Source of the DNA: JBHHUI01 sp965248775
GTDB taxonomy: Bacteria; Chloroflexota; Anaerolineae; Anaerolineales; JBHHUI01
DNA: 64,000 nt
Assembly: GCA_965248775.1 (NCBI GenBank)
Contig: OZ252150.1
Coordinates: 1,364,001 to 1,428,000, forward strand
Reading direction: 5' to 3'
Under the pieces are notes generated by a model. That model had not been told where the DNA came from, ran no database searches, and was given only the letters and a program-made list of their open reading frames with translations. Within the stretch, counting starts at the first letter, position 1; each line of letters begins with the position of its first letter. Made by a program: the position numbers and the translations under genes. Positions 26,884 to 35,193 of this stretch are shown piece after piece.

Positions 26884-28152
26884 ATGGATGGGGTAAAACG
26901 GCAAGAAATGCAATTATCGAGCGACGAAACAATAGCAAAGGATCCCTTCTCTCAGGGAGTAGACCTGCCTCACCAAACAGCCGTCGTAGTGAGTGGAGAT
27001 TCTTCGCGGAGCGAATTATTGACGAAAGAGCTTTCAAGCCTTGGTGTATTTGTAACATCAATTCAACCAGGGAATGATGTACATCAACGAATCAACGCCG
27101 CTTCTCCAAACCTAATAATCCTCGATACTGCTGTATCACCCCCTACTTCAAATTCGTTGCTCTCCCAAATTAAAGCCCGGAAGGAATTTGTCGACATCCC
27201 AATTCTGACAGTTGATTGGTCAGAATCAGCCATAGGTGGGGACGTGTATACCGGTTTGGGGGCTGAGGAACATCTTGAATACGAGTCGGACAAGGACCAA
27301 ATTGGTGAACAGCTCAAACGCTTGTTGGTGTATGCGCACTTAAGACGTGAAACAGGAGAATACCGGGCGCTATTAATTCATGAGCGACAGCGTTCAGATA
27401 AATTGCTGGATGTTGTCATTCCCATTGGTCTTGCGCTCTCAGTAGAGAAGGATTTTGATCGGCTGCTGGAAATGATTTTGCTCGAGGCAAAGAAATTCTG
27501 TAATGCCGATGGAGGCACGCTCTACCTCCGTACTGAGCAAGATGACCTTGAATTTGTGATTATGCGGAATGATTCGCTCAACATCGCTCTCGGGGGGACG
27601 ACGGGTAAAGCGATCCCATTTGAGTCGGTGCCAATGTATGACGCTGAAAGCTCTGAGCCGAATGAGCATAACGTGGCTTCCTGTGCGGCTCTGCGCGGCG
27701 AGTCAATTAATATATTCGATGCTTACCACGAAGACGGATTCGACTTTTCGGGTACACGCGCATTCGACGAACGGACTGGTTATCGTGCACAGTCGTTTCT
27801 TACGATGCCGTTAAAAAATACATTTGGATATGTTATCGGTGTTCTGCAATTGCTCAATGCGATCGATGACATCTCTGGAGAAGTTGTGGGGTTTGATTTA
27901 GCAGTGCAGCGCATGGTGGAAATTCTGGCGGCTTTGGCTACAATTGCACTCGAAGCGTACATTCGAGAGCAGAAACTCCGCGACCAGATTCAACAGCTCT
28001 CGATCGAAATTGACGAAATCAAGAAATCACGCGAAGTGGCGGAGATCACGGAGACCGACTATTTTAGACAACTTCGGGAGCGTGCACGCCTTTTTCGGCG
28101 GAGGTCGCGAGCCAGAAACGCGGATCCATCTACACCTGGGTCAGAACAGTAA
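26884..28152 (+). CDS. Receiver-like plus GAF domain signalling protein
   Basis: 422 residues (an in-frame ATG at 26908 is an alternative start). Residues ~35-145 resemble a response-regulator receiver fold (TAVVVSGDSSRSELLTKEL; NLIILDTAVSPPT; SQIKARKEFVDIPILTVDW), with Asp in LIILDTA at the expected phosphorylation position. Residues ~185-355 are a GAF domain (FDRLLEMILLEAKKFCNADGGTLYLRTE; RAQSFLTMPLKNTFGYVIGVLQLLNA). The C-terminus is a coiled coil ending SREVAEITETDYFRQLRERARLFRRR. A similar tail ends the Cache-HAMP protein at 35194-36219. No catalytic output domain is present. The kinase gene follows after 35 nt. Confidence 0.85.
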   Translation: MDGVKRQEMQLSSDETIAKDPFSQGVDLPHQTAVVVSGDSSRSELLTKELSSLGVFVTSIQPGNDVHQRINAASPNLIILDTAVSPPTSNSLLSQIKARKEFVDIPILTVDWSESAIGGDVYTGLGAEEHLEYESDKDQIGEQLKRLLVYAHLRRETGEYRALLIHERQRSDKLLDVVIPIGLALSVEKDFDRLLEMILLEAKKFCNADGGTLYLRTEQDDLEFVIMRNDSLNIALGGTTGKAIPFESVPMYDAESSEPNEHNVASCAALRGESINIFDAYHEDGFDFSGTRAFDERTGYRAQSFLTMPLKNTFGYVIGVLQLLNAIDDISGEVVGFDLAVQRMVEILAALATIALEAYIREQKLRDQIQQLSIEIDEIKKSREVAEITETDYFRQLRERARLFRRRSRARNADPSTPGSEQ

Positions 28153-28187
28153 ATCGCCCACTCTGGTATTAAGGCAAATAGACCACA

Positions 28188-29027
28188 ATGGATGATCTAA
28201 ATATTGGACGCTACATTGTCGAGGAGGAAATCTTGGGTGGTGGTATGGCTGTCGTTTATTTGGTGCGCGATCCCTTGGTCAAGCGGCATGTAGCCATCAA
28301 ACTACTAGCGCCCAGACTCGCTGTTGATGATGAATATTTGGCTCGATTTCAGCGTGAGGCAGAAATGATAGCCTCACTCGAGCATGCAAATATCGCACCA
28401 GTATATGATTTTGGTGAACATGAGGGCCAACCTTATATTGTGATGCGCTATATGCCAGGCGGTTCCTTAAAGGAGCGATTCGCTGTGGGACCGATGAAGT
28501 TGACCGAGTTAGCGCCTATCATTATGCGTGTTGCCGATGCGTTGCAGGCCGCCCATTCGCGGAATATCATTCACCGTGATCTAAAGCCAGGAAATATCCT
28601 TTTTGATGCAAAGGGTGATGCTTTTCTCGCTGATTTCGGGATTGCAAAGATGGTTGGACCAGCTGAGAGTGAAGATTTAACCGGCGATAGCATACTCGGT
28701 ACACCTAAATATCTAAGTCCGGAACAGGTGCGTGGAAAGACGATTGATGGGAGATCCGATATTTATGCCCTTGGTGTGGTCGCTTTCCAGGCGCTTGCCG
28801 GACGGGTGCCCTTTGCAGAGGCCACCCCAATGGCGACAGCACTCGCCCATCTGATGGAACCTATCCCCAATATAAAGGAAATCAATCCCAAACTTCCGGC
28901 TGGTGCACAAGAAATCATTAACAAGGCGATGGCAAAAGAGCCAGATGAACGCTATCAAAACCTCACTGAACTTGCTCGGGATGTAAGCGATCTTGCCTCC
29001 GGTCGCTGGTTTCTCCTTAAACTCTAG
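28188..29027 (+). CDS. Serine/threonine protein kinase, soluble
   Basis: 279 residues, little more than the Hanks-type kinase domain. The Gly loop is EEILGGGMAVVYLVRD, VAIKLL carries the ATP-binding Lys, HRDLKPGNILFD the catalytic loop, ADFGIAK the DFG motif, and GTPKYLSPEQVRG the activation-segment end. No transmembrane helix, PASTA or other sensor domain follows; the chain ends shortly after the kinase fold. It is therefore a cytoplasmic kinase likely to be directed by partners such as the receiver/GAF protein encoded just upstream. Its substrates are unknown. Confidence 0.93.
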   Translation: MDDLNIGRYIVEEEILGGGMAVVYLVRDPLVKRHVAIKLLAPRLAVDDEYLARFQREAEMIASLEHANIAPVYDFGEHEGQPYIVMRYMPGGSLKERFAVGPMKLTELAPIIMRVADALQAAHSRNIIHRDLKPGNILFDAKGDAFLADFGIAKMVGPAESEDLTGDSILGTPKYLSPEQVRGKTIDGRSDIYALGVVAFQALAGRVPFAEATPMATALAHLMEPIPNIKEINPKLPAGAQEIINKAMAKEPDERYQNLTELARDVSDLASGRWFLLKL

Positions 29028-29077
29028 GTAGGTAGAACAGCGCTTCTAGAATAATTACTTAGCGTAAATCGACCAAA

Positions 29078-30616
29078 TTACTTTGGGTTGAGTAGTTCAA
29101 AGGCTTTTAGCGTTTGGGATTTGCCCTTCAGCGCTAATCGCCCAAGCTCCTTGCAATCAAACGAAGCCGCAACCGATGCATACATTGCTTCGGAGATATA
29201 GATTCGATTCCCTTCTGCCATGTTCATTAGGTGTGAAGACGTGTTGACAATATCACCGAGCACATTAAATTCGCGGCGACCGCGCGGTTCTCCAATCTCC
29301 GCAGAGAATGCCCTCCCGCGCGTAATACCAAGTTGACAGGAAATGTTTAGAGATTTCCCATCGACTGTGGGAGGGGTAAAGGTCTGAACGATTTCACGGA
29401 TATCAACCGCAGCCTTCGCCCCGCGCAGGTCGTCATCCGCGTGCGCGACTGGAACGCCAAAGTAAATCACAATGTCAGAGCCACTCGTATGGTAGGTCAC
29501 GTTCTTTAGCGTGCCGTCATGCGTGCGCACAGCACCATGGATGAGTGCGAACATGCGCGAGAAATTTGACACAACATTGGCTATTTCTTCATCGGAAGCC
29601 GAATCAACAGATTCCGGCAAGCCCAATATATTAACAAAGACAACAGTTACATCTGGAAACTCCGGTTGTATCTGGCGACTCGCTAGCGACTCAACCAGAA
29701 CATTGAGAACACTGCCAGGTAGATAGCTCGCCAGGGGTTCAACTAGAACAAGTGCCTCGTTGACGGCGGAGATGAGGCCCTCATGGCTCCGGTCCAGTAG
29801 GACAAGGCCCGATGTGCGGCGGCGGCTGGGGGTTATTTCGTATTCGCCGATCTCGACCCCGGAATCTTTCTTGATCAGCCAGTGATCCGAGCCCCACTTG
29901 TCGCACTCAAAATCGTCCTTAATTAGTTCGTATGCTGCTTCTGTCAGGCAGACGCGCCCGATCTGTCCAGCCCCCTCCGCCTGTTTTGCGAGCAAGACAG
30001 AATTGCCGAGTAGCACATGCGCCATCCGGCGTGGAGTACCTACATCTGCCTCAAGAAACGAGCCGGTATGCATTCCTACGCGCATGCCAAGTGAGAGTAT
30101 TCCGTGATCAGTTTCAATTTCGCGAAACATTTCCATTGCATTCTGCATGCGTAGGCCGGCTCGAACAGCACGGGCTGCGTCATCTTTGAGACGGTCCTCA
30201 GGAAATACCGCAAGGAGGGCGTCGCCGGTGAATTCTAGTAAATTTCCACCAGACTTGCTAATGATTTCCAGCATCGTTGCGTAGTATTGATTGAGGACTT
30301 CAAGTAGGGTGTATGCTCCGGATTGTCCATGTGCGGCGTTGGCCTCCATCAATTTTGTAAAACCGGCGAGGTCGGTGAACATCAGAGTCCCGCGCCGCCA
30401 CTCGTTTCTGATGTCTCCTGGCTTTGGCGGAGAGTCGTACACTATCCGGGGGAGATAGTCATGTAGGATGCGATGTACCCTGCGCAGATGTTCAAAGACT
30501 CGAGACAGGTTTCCTTTCGATGGATCGAGCCAAGCGTCTGCATAGAGAGCGCCCGGGAGCAGTGAACGAAGGCGGGGTTCAATTTCAGCAAGAGGATGTT
30601 CGCTATCAGAACTCAT
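29078..30616 (-). CDS. Two-domain class III adenylate/guanylate cyclase
   Basis: 512 residues with two cyclase homology domains. Domain 1 (~75-260) has both metal Asp positions (LMFTDLAGFTKLME; LLEFTGDALLAVFPE) but a poor transition-state segment (LLGNSVLLAKQAE). Domain 2 (~320-500) lacks the first metal Asp (VVFVNILGLPES) but keeps REFNVLGDIVNTSSHLM with the Asn. The two halves are thus complementary, like C1 and C2 of eukaryotic cyclases, which would give one composite active site. The nucleotide made cannot be told from sequence. No membrane helix. It is convergent with the kinase gene and divergent from the MinD-like gene. Confidence 0.88.
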   Translation of the reverse strand: MSSDSEHPLAEIEPRLRSLLPGALYADAWLDPSKGNLSRVFEHLRRVHRILHDYLPRIVYDSPPKPGDIRNEWRRGTLMFTDLAGFTKLMEANAAHGQSGAYTLLEVLNQYYATMLEIISKSGGNLLEFTGDALLAVFPEDRLKDDAARAVRAGLRMQNAMEMFREIETDHGILSLGMRVGMHTGSFLEADVGTPRRMAHVLLGNSVLLAKQAEGAGQIGRVCLTEAAYELIKDDFECDKWGSDHWLIKKDSGVEIGEYEITPSRRRTSGLVLLDRSHEGLISAVNEALVLVEPLASYLPGSVLNVLVESLASRQIQPEFPDVTVVFVNILGLPESVDSASDEEIANVVSNFSRMFALIHGAVRTHDGTLKNVTYHTSGSDIVIYFGVPVAHADDDLRGAKAAVDIREIVQTFTPPTVDGKSLNISCQLGITRGRAFSAEIGEPRGRREFNVLGDIVNTSSHLMNMAEGNRIYISEAMYASVAASFDCKELGRLALKGKSQTLKAFELLNPK

Positions 30617-30624
30617 GTTTATGG

Positions 30625-30652
30625 ATTATAGTCAATCTAGGTTTGTATTCAA
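30625..30652 (-). promoter_or_regulatory. Predicted promoter of the cyclase gene, nearly leaderless
   Basis: Minus strand -10 TATAAT (30625-30630) and -35 TTGAAT (30647-30652), spacer 16 bp. The -10 lies 8 bp before the ATG at 30616, so transcription would begin about 2 nt upstream of the start codon. Confidence 0.55.
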
Positions 30653-30671
30653 ATTTATATTGACTTATAAT
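30643..30671 (+). promoter_or_regulatory. Predicted promoter of the MinD-like/NTT-like operon
   Basis: Plus strand -35 TTGTAT (30643-30648) and a perfect -10 TATAAT (30666-30671) with a 17-bp spacer. The -35 box overlaps the -35 box of the divergent cyclase promoter, so the two could compete or be jointly controlled. The leader before the ATG at 30729 is ~50 nt. Confidence 0.6.
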
Positions 30672-30728
30672 CCTGCCCACTCGCTGATCGTAGGATTGTT
30701 GTCAGCTTTTTACACGGAGAGCCCTTAA

Positions 30729-31484
30729 ATGTCGAAAATTATATCCGTCCACTCGTTCCGAGGGGGGACGGGCAAGTCAAATACCACGGCGAATATTAGT
30801 TCGCTCATGGCGATGGATGGTCTTCAAGTTGGAGTTATCGATACGGATATCCAGTCCCCCGGTATACATGTGTTGTTCGGGTTGGATGAAGAAGACATGA
30901 AATATTCTCTCAATGATTACTTGTGGGGAAAATGCGAGATTGAAGAGGCAGCCTACGATGTAACCCCGCATCTCTCGGAAGATGTGTCCGGAAAGGTGTT
31001 TCTCATACCTTCAAGCATTAAAGCTGGTGAAATTGCACGCGTTCTGCGTGAGGGCTATGATGTCGGCTTGCTCAACGACGGCTTCCAAAACCTCCTCGAG
31101 GCACTCAATTTAGATATTCTGATGATTGATACGCATCCGGGTCTAAACGAGGAAACACTACTCTCAGTAGCCATTTCTGATTCTCTTGCAATAATTTTGC
31201 GACCGGATCAACAAGATTATCAGGGAACTGGTGTCACTGTAGAGGTCGCGCGCAAGTTAGAAGTTCCCAATATGATGCTCATCGTCAATAGGGTCCCCTC
31301 GGTTTTCGACTTTGACGAAGTCAGGGAGCGCGTTGAGAATACCTACAATTGCCCGGTTGCCGCCGTACTTCCGCATTCCGATGAAATGAAGGTGCTAGCG
31401 AGCGCGGGTGTGTTTGCCCTGCGCTATCCAGATCATGTGATCACTCAAGAATATAAGAAGGTCGCATCTTTGTTACTCGCATAA
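30729..31484 (+). CDS. MinD/ParA-like P-loop ATPase (first of two paralogues)
   Basis: 251 residues. Deviant Walker A is SFRGGTGKSNTTAN, in which the signature Lys of KGGxGK[ST] is replaced by Arg. The A'-like segment GVIDTDIQSPGIHVLFGLDEE and Walker B DILMIDTHPGLNEET are in place. No C-terminal amphipathic membrane helix as in cell-division MinD. ATP-dependent dimerisation switches of this family position or load partners; the partner here is unknown. The paralogue at 40435-41193 shares segments such as GVIDT/GLIDA, LRPDQQDYQGT/MQPDEREYQGT and NCPVAAVLPHS/DCPVLAVLPCS. It is first in a plus-strand operon with the NTT-like membrane protein. Confidence 0.88.
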   Translation: MSKIISVHSFRGGTGKSNTTANISSLMAMDGLQVGVIDTDIQSPGIHVLFGLDEEDMKYSLNDYLWGKCEIEEAAYDVTPHLSEDVSGKVFLIPSSIKAGEIARVLREGYDVGLLNDGFQNLLEALNLDILMIDTHPGLNEETLLSVAISDSLAIILRPDQQDYQGTGVTVEVARKLEVPNMMLIVNRVPSVFDFDEVRERVENTYNCPVAAVLPHSDEMKVLASAGVFALRYPDHVITQEYKKVASLLLA

Positions 31485-31802
31485 CGGTATCTGTCCTGGA
31501 AGTTCATTCAAGCGGCCCAGATCGTTCGCCGATAATGCAGCCGGCAGCGAGATTGGGTCGTTTGCTTTAATCCACAAAATCACACGGGCTGTGCAAATCA
31601 AGAAAAAAGGGTGATGAGCAATTTAGAACGCATTTTTCGACTGCGAGCTGGAGAGAGCACAATCGTGTTCTCGATGGGATTGCTTTTGCTGCTCAATGCT
31701 GTAGCTCGGCAAGTGTCTAGTAACCATTGGTGCTAGTTGAAAAAGTCATGAGCATCGCTCAGACTATGGGTTATCGACGAATAACCATAGGGGAGCGAGC
31801 TC

Positions 31803-32834
31803 ATGACTACCGAAGATATTATCACCCTTGTCGCGCCCGCCAGGGTCGTGATAACGATTTTCTGCGAAGTGGATGACAGCCTGCCGGAGATAATCAAGCA
31901 TTCACAGGCCAAACTGTACCCCAGTGAACTGGTCACCATTGGTATCCTGTTTGCGCTCAAGGGTGGCCATTTTCGGGCATTCTATCGGTGGCTCAAGCGT
32001 GATTATGACGCGCTCTTCGCCAGCTTGCCAGAGCGGACGCGCTTGCAGCGCTTGCTCAAGGCGCATCAGGACTGGTGCGATTTGCTACTCGCCGAACCCA
32101 GTCTGTTCACGGTTATTGACACCTACCCGATCGAACTACTCTTTCCCATTCGGGAAGGCCGCAGCCAACACCAAATCGGCAAGAAAGGCCGCGACAAAGG
32201 GCGCTGGAGTGTCGGCGTGAAGCTGTGCTGGTTGCTGGACGACCATGGCCGCGTCGCACAGTGCCGCACTTGTCGCGTGCGACCCAGTACCAAACGAACT
32301 GGGTTGGTACCTCGTCCAGTCGACGAGACTGGGTACCGACGCAGTGCATTCGGCACTGTGCAGCATCGTGATGCACACCACGTCCAGTCTGTCCGCACAG
32401 TCCAGTAAAGGGACTGCACTGGGTGACTGGGTACTGACACAGTGCGTTCAGCACTGGGCTGCATCGGTATCAACTGGGACTGGAACACGCTCAACACGCA
32501 TGACAAGCATTTCCATCACGTGGCAGCAGCCTTTGTCGACCAGACGATTGCCTTCGCTGATTTCGGTTTTCGGTCTGCAGACGGCCATCCGGCCAACATG
32601 AAACTATGTCCCAAGGGCACCTGGAATGAGCGTATGTACGTCGAGACGGCGTTGTCCATGGTCACCATCGTGTGCGACTTGAAACGCTTGCGCCATCGCG
32701 TGACACAATACATCTCTGCTCGCCTAGCTTATGTGGCGGCGATGTTCAATATCTTGCTGGACCTGGCCCGTCAACTTGATCCCGATCCATATGCCAACCC
32801 GTATAAGATGTCAATCGCTCAGTTCTCACTCTGA
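31803..32834 (+). pseudogene. DDE transposase interrupted by a palindrome-rich insert
   Basis: The N-terminal half (31803 to about 32275) reads MTTEDIITLVAPARVVITIFCEVDDSL and SELVTIGILFALKGGHFRAFYRWLKRD to WSVGVKLCWLLDDHGRVAQCRTC. The C-terminal half, in the same frame from about 32466, reads INWDWNTLNTHDKHFHHVAAAF, then KLCPKGTWNERMYVETALSMVTIVCDLKRLRHR, and has the last acidic catalytic residue. Between them lies a palindrome-rich stretch of roughly 190 bp that adds two in-frame stops (TAA at 32406, TGA at 32424). A functional enzyme is therefore unlikely from this copy. The IS ends are still good, so it could be mobilised in trans. Confidence 0.8.
32275..32466. repeat. Hairpin-dense block inside the transposase gene
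   Basis: Five short perfect stems follow one another: CTCGTC/GACGAG (32311-16/32322-27), CAGTGC/GCACTG (32342-47/32353-58), GCATC/GATGC (32363-67/32370-74), CAGTCC/GGACTG (32398-403/32411-16) and CAGTGC/GCACTG (32440-45/32451-56). A 42-bp direct repeat (32327-32368 and 32425-32466, offset 98 bp) matches at 36 positions, and none of the mismatches falls in the CAGTGC/GCACTG stems. Confidence 0.75.
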
Positions 32835-33947
32835 ACTAGCACCATTGGTTATTATTGTCGGAATCAGTGGGTTTCTGAGCGCTGGAAGTGTCGATGGCAT
32901 ACTTCTTGTTCTCGCAGTCGACTACTTCATCATCCTTTTGATGACTGGCGTTCAGTCCCTAATGATCGATCGATTTGACCACCTTGCAATCTTGCGTGCG
33001 ATGTCGCTCGGGTTCGCACTGGTCTTCGCGCTAGTGCTGGTTTTTTTCTCATTCGATCTCGATGTGCCACCCAGATTCAATTATGCCTTGCTTTACATCA
33101 TTGCGGAACAGCAATGGCTTGTTTTTCCACCTGTGTTCTGGGTTTTGGCGGGCGATGTTTTTTCCATGGCGCAGGCCAAGCGGCTTTTCCCCCTCGTAGC
33201 CAGTTTCGGATTTGCTGGGAAATTGATAGGCTCAATTTTAACCGGTGTCTCCCCGTCTTTATCCCAACGAGTGGGTGTAACGCCGGTTGGTGTCCTTGGA
33301 ATCAATGTACTTATTTATTTGCTCGCGTTAGTGATTCTGATTGTTGGCTTTCGCAACGTGCGCGTGCGAAAGCGTACGCCGCGCGCAGAAACGGTTCGGC
33401 AAACGGTTTCGGAGGGGTGGGGGTTTGTGCGTGAAGTGCCAGCATTTCGCTATCTTGCAATCGCTCTGCTGGCGCTTACTTTCAGCGACACAATTATCGA
33501 ATTCCGATTCTTAACGGAAACGGATGCAGCCTTCCAAACCCAGGCTACCTATCAACAGTTCTATAGCGTTTATAGCTTTGTCACGACAATTATTGTGTTC
33601 ATTATTCAAGGATTTTTCGCCAGCCGCATCATCGGATGGCTGAATTTAAGAAATACGTTCTTTGTGTTGCCTATTGCGCAGTTTGTTGGTTCAATCTGGA
33701 TGTTGGGCATACCGGGTGTCCTGAGCGCTGTGGGTGCTATTGTCATGCAACGAGTTTCGCGTGACGCAATCGATGAATCGGCACGCAAGGCATTATTCCT
33801 GCTCGTGCCGGGAGAGCGGCGTGGTCGCGTCAGTCTATTTATGGATAGCTATGTACCAGCCGTTGGCACGATTGTAGCCTGTGGTGTTACAGGACTGATT
33901 ATATTTATTGGAAAGCGACTAGGATTTGACACCGTTTTTTATATATA

Positions 33948-35008
33948 TAGGACTTACGCAAACCAGGGAGAAACTGAGACAATGTGTGAATGAACAAATT
34001 AACTCACTGGGATTACAGCCAATTTCTCTTGGTTAGCCAAATCAATTACACACAAACCTACTTTGCTGACCATAGTGAACATTTGAGCCACGATCGTGTC
34101 AATCGACTGATGAGGGAAAAATATTTACGCCACGGGAACTGCGCCAAATGGTGCGCAAAGAGTTGGTTCTCTCTGAAGATGGCTACATTCTCTTTGATGA
34201 TACGGTGCTTGATAAAAACCATTCCTTTGCCATTGAACTGGTGCGTAGGCAGTGGAGTGGCAACGCCAAAAAGGTAATCAAAGGCATCGGGCTCGTGACT
34301 TGTGTCTATGTCAATCCCGACATCGATAAATTCTGGGTCATCGATTACCGCATTTTTGACCCTGCGCGAGATGGACGTAGCAAACTCGACCACTTGTTGG
34401 ATATGTGGCGAACCATTCTGCATGTGGAACAGCTTCCTTTCCGCACTGTGTTGATGGATAGCTGGTATGCGACGATGAAAGTGATGAAAGCAGTCGAAAA
34501 AGCCGGCAAAATCTACTACTGTCCGTTGAAATCGAACCGGCAAGCGACAGAAAGTCCTGCGGATGACTACTGCCGAGTTGATGCGCTCTCTTGGAGCGCT
34601 GAGGAGATTGAAGCGGGAAAAATGGTTCATCTCAAAAAGTTTCCAAAAGGTCATCAAGTGAAACTGTTCCGGATTGCGGTGTCTACTCACCGCACAGAGC
34701 ATGTGGTTACCAATGACCACTCTCAAGATTCCTCAGATGCTACAGGCATAGAAAGTGCCATCCGCTGGAAGATTGAGCAGTTTCACCGAGAGGCCAAACA
34801 GCTAACCGGGCTGGAAGCATCTCAATGTCGTTCGCAACGAGCACAGCGCAATCATATTGCTTGTGCCATGCTTGTCTGGGTACGCCTGAATCAGATTGCG
34901 CAGGATGCACATACGAATGTGTATCAAATTAAGCAAGGTTTGTTGAGCAACTACATGCGAACTCAGCTTCGGCTACCTTCTATCTCTATGCTCCCTGCGT
35001 AAGTCCTA
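33948..35008 (+). mobile_element. IS701-like insertion sequence
   Basis: 1061 bp. Inverted ends TAGGACTTACGCA on both sides (left read inwards from 33948, right as reverse complement ending 35008). Direct repeat ATATA flanks it (33943-33947 and 35009-35013). Excision with one ATATA copy restores the membrane-protein frame. It carries one transposase frame with a probable 1-nt frameshift. Confidence 0.9.
33990..35002 (+). pseudogene. IS701-like transposase with a frameshift near 34120
   Basis: The N-terminal part (33990 to ~34120) reads MNKLTHWDYSQFLLVSQINYT and HLSHDRVNRLMREK in one frame. The rest continues in the -1 frame as FTPRELRQMVRKELVLSEDGYILFDDTVLDKNHS with the first catalytic Asp, then GIGLVTCVYVNPD, VLMDSWYATMKVM with the second Asp, and IRWKIEQFHREAKQLTGLEASQCR with the Glu. 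The shift falls at a run of five A (34117-34121); one more A would join the frames as REKIFTPREL. It is either a decayed gene or expressed by slippage on the A run. All catalytic residues are otherwise present. Confidence 0.8.
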
Positions 35009-35193
35009 ATATACTTAGCGACAGCGGCACTCGCAGCATTGGCCGCAGCCTGGTCGATCCATCGAATGCGAAATGTGGATGATAGCAGTTTGCTGAACTG
35101 GCGCTTAAAGCGGCGCAGGCGGCGTGCAAGTGTGTTAGACAAACTAGATTTTGATTAGTTGGTGGATATTGTGGTGTCCTTATGGAGGCTGAA

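Larger units (their letters stand above)
31723..32849 (+). mobile_element. Insertion sequence with TA target duplication, disrupted transposase
   Basis: 1127 bp. Ends are near-perfect inverted repeats, ACCATTGGTGCTAGTT on the left and ACCAATGGTGCTAGTT on the right read inwards (one mismatch in 16). TA flanks both sides (31721-31722, 32850-32851). A 9-bp direct repeat reading ACCATTGGT looks like a target duplication at first sight, but only removal with TA restores the host frame. The family is uncertain; the transposase resembles IS982- or IS4-like DDE enzymes. The element holds an unusual hairpin block at 32275-32466. Confidence 0.85.
31614..35158 (+). pseudogene. NTT/MFS-like multi-pass membrane protein, broken by two insertion sequences
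   Basis: Three pieces of one gene: 31614-31722, 32852-33947 and 35014-35158. Joined with one copy of each target duplication (TA and ATATA) they give 1350 nt, exactly 450 codons, reading through both junctions as RQVSS-IIVGISGFLS and VFYIY-LATAALAAL. The reconstructed protein has ~12 hydrophobic segments and resembles ATP/ADP-translocase-type (NTT) or MFS-fold proteins found next to cyclases and MinD-like genes; a nucleotide substrate is not shown. The C-terminus is very basic (RLKRRRRRASVLDKLDFD). As it stands the gene is dead. It follows the MinD-like gene and precedes the Cache-HAMP gene. Confidence 0.85.

Noticed and set aside
32123..32506. 127-residue open frame on the minus strand of the first IS
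   Set aside because: It arises from the palindrome-rich block and the antisense of the transposase; no ribosome site or domain.
31723..32849. 9-bp target duplication ACCATTGGT for the first IS in the membrane-protein gene
   Set aside because: Joining flanks with one ACCATTGGT leaves the host gene out of frame and adds a stop, whereas a TA duplication restores it exactly.
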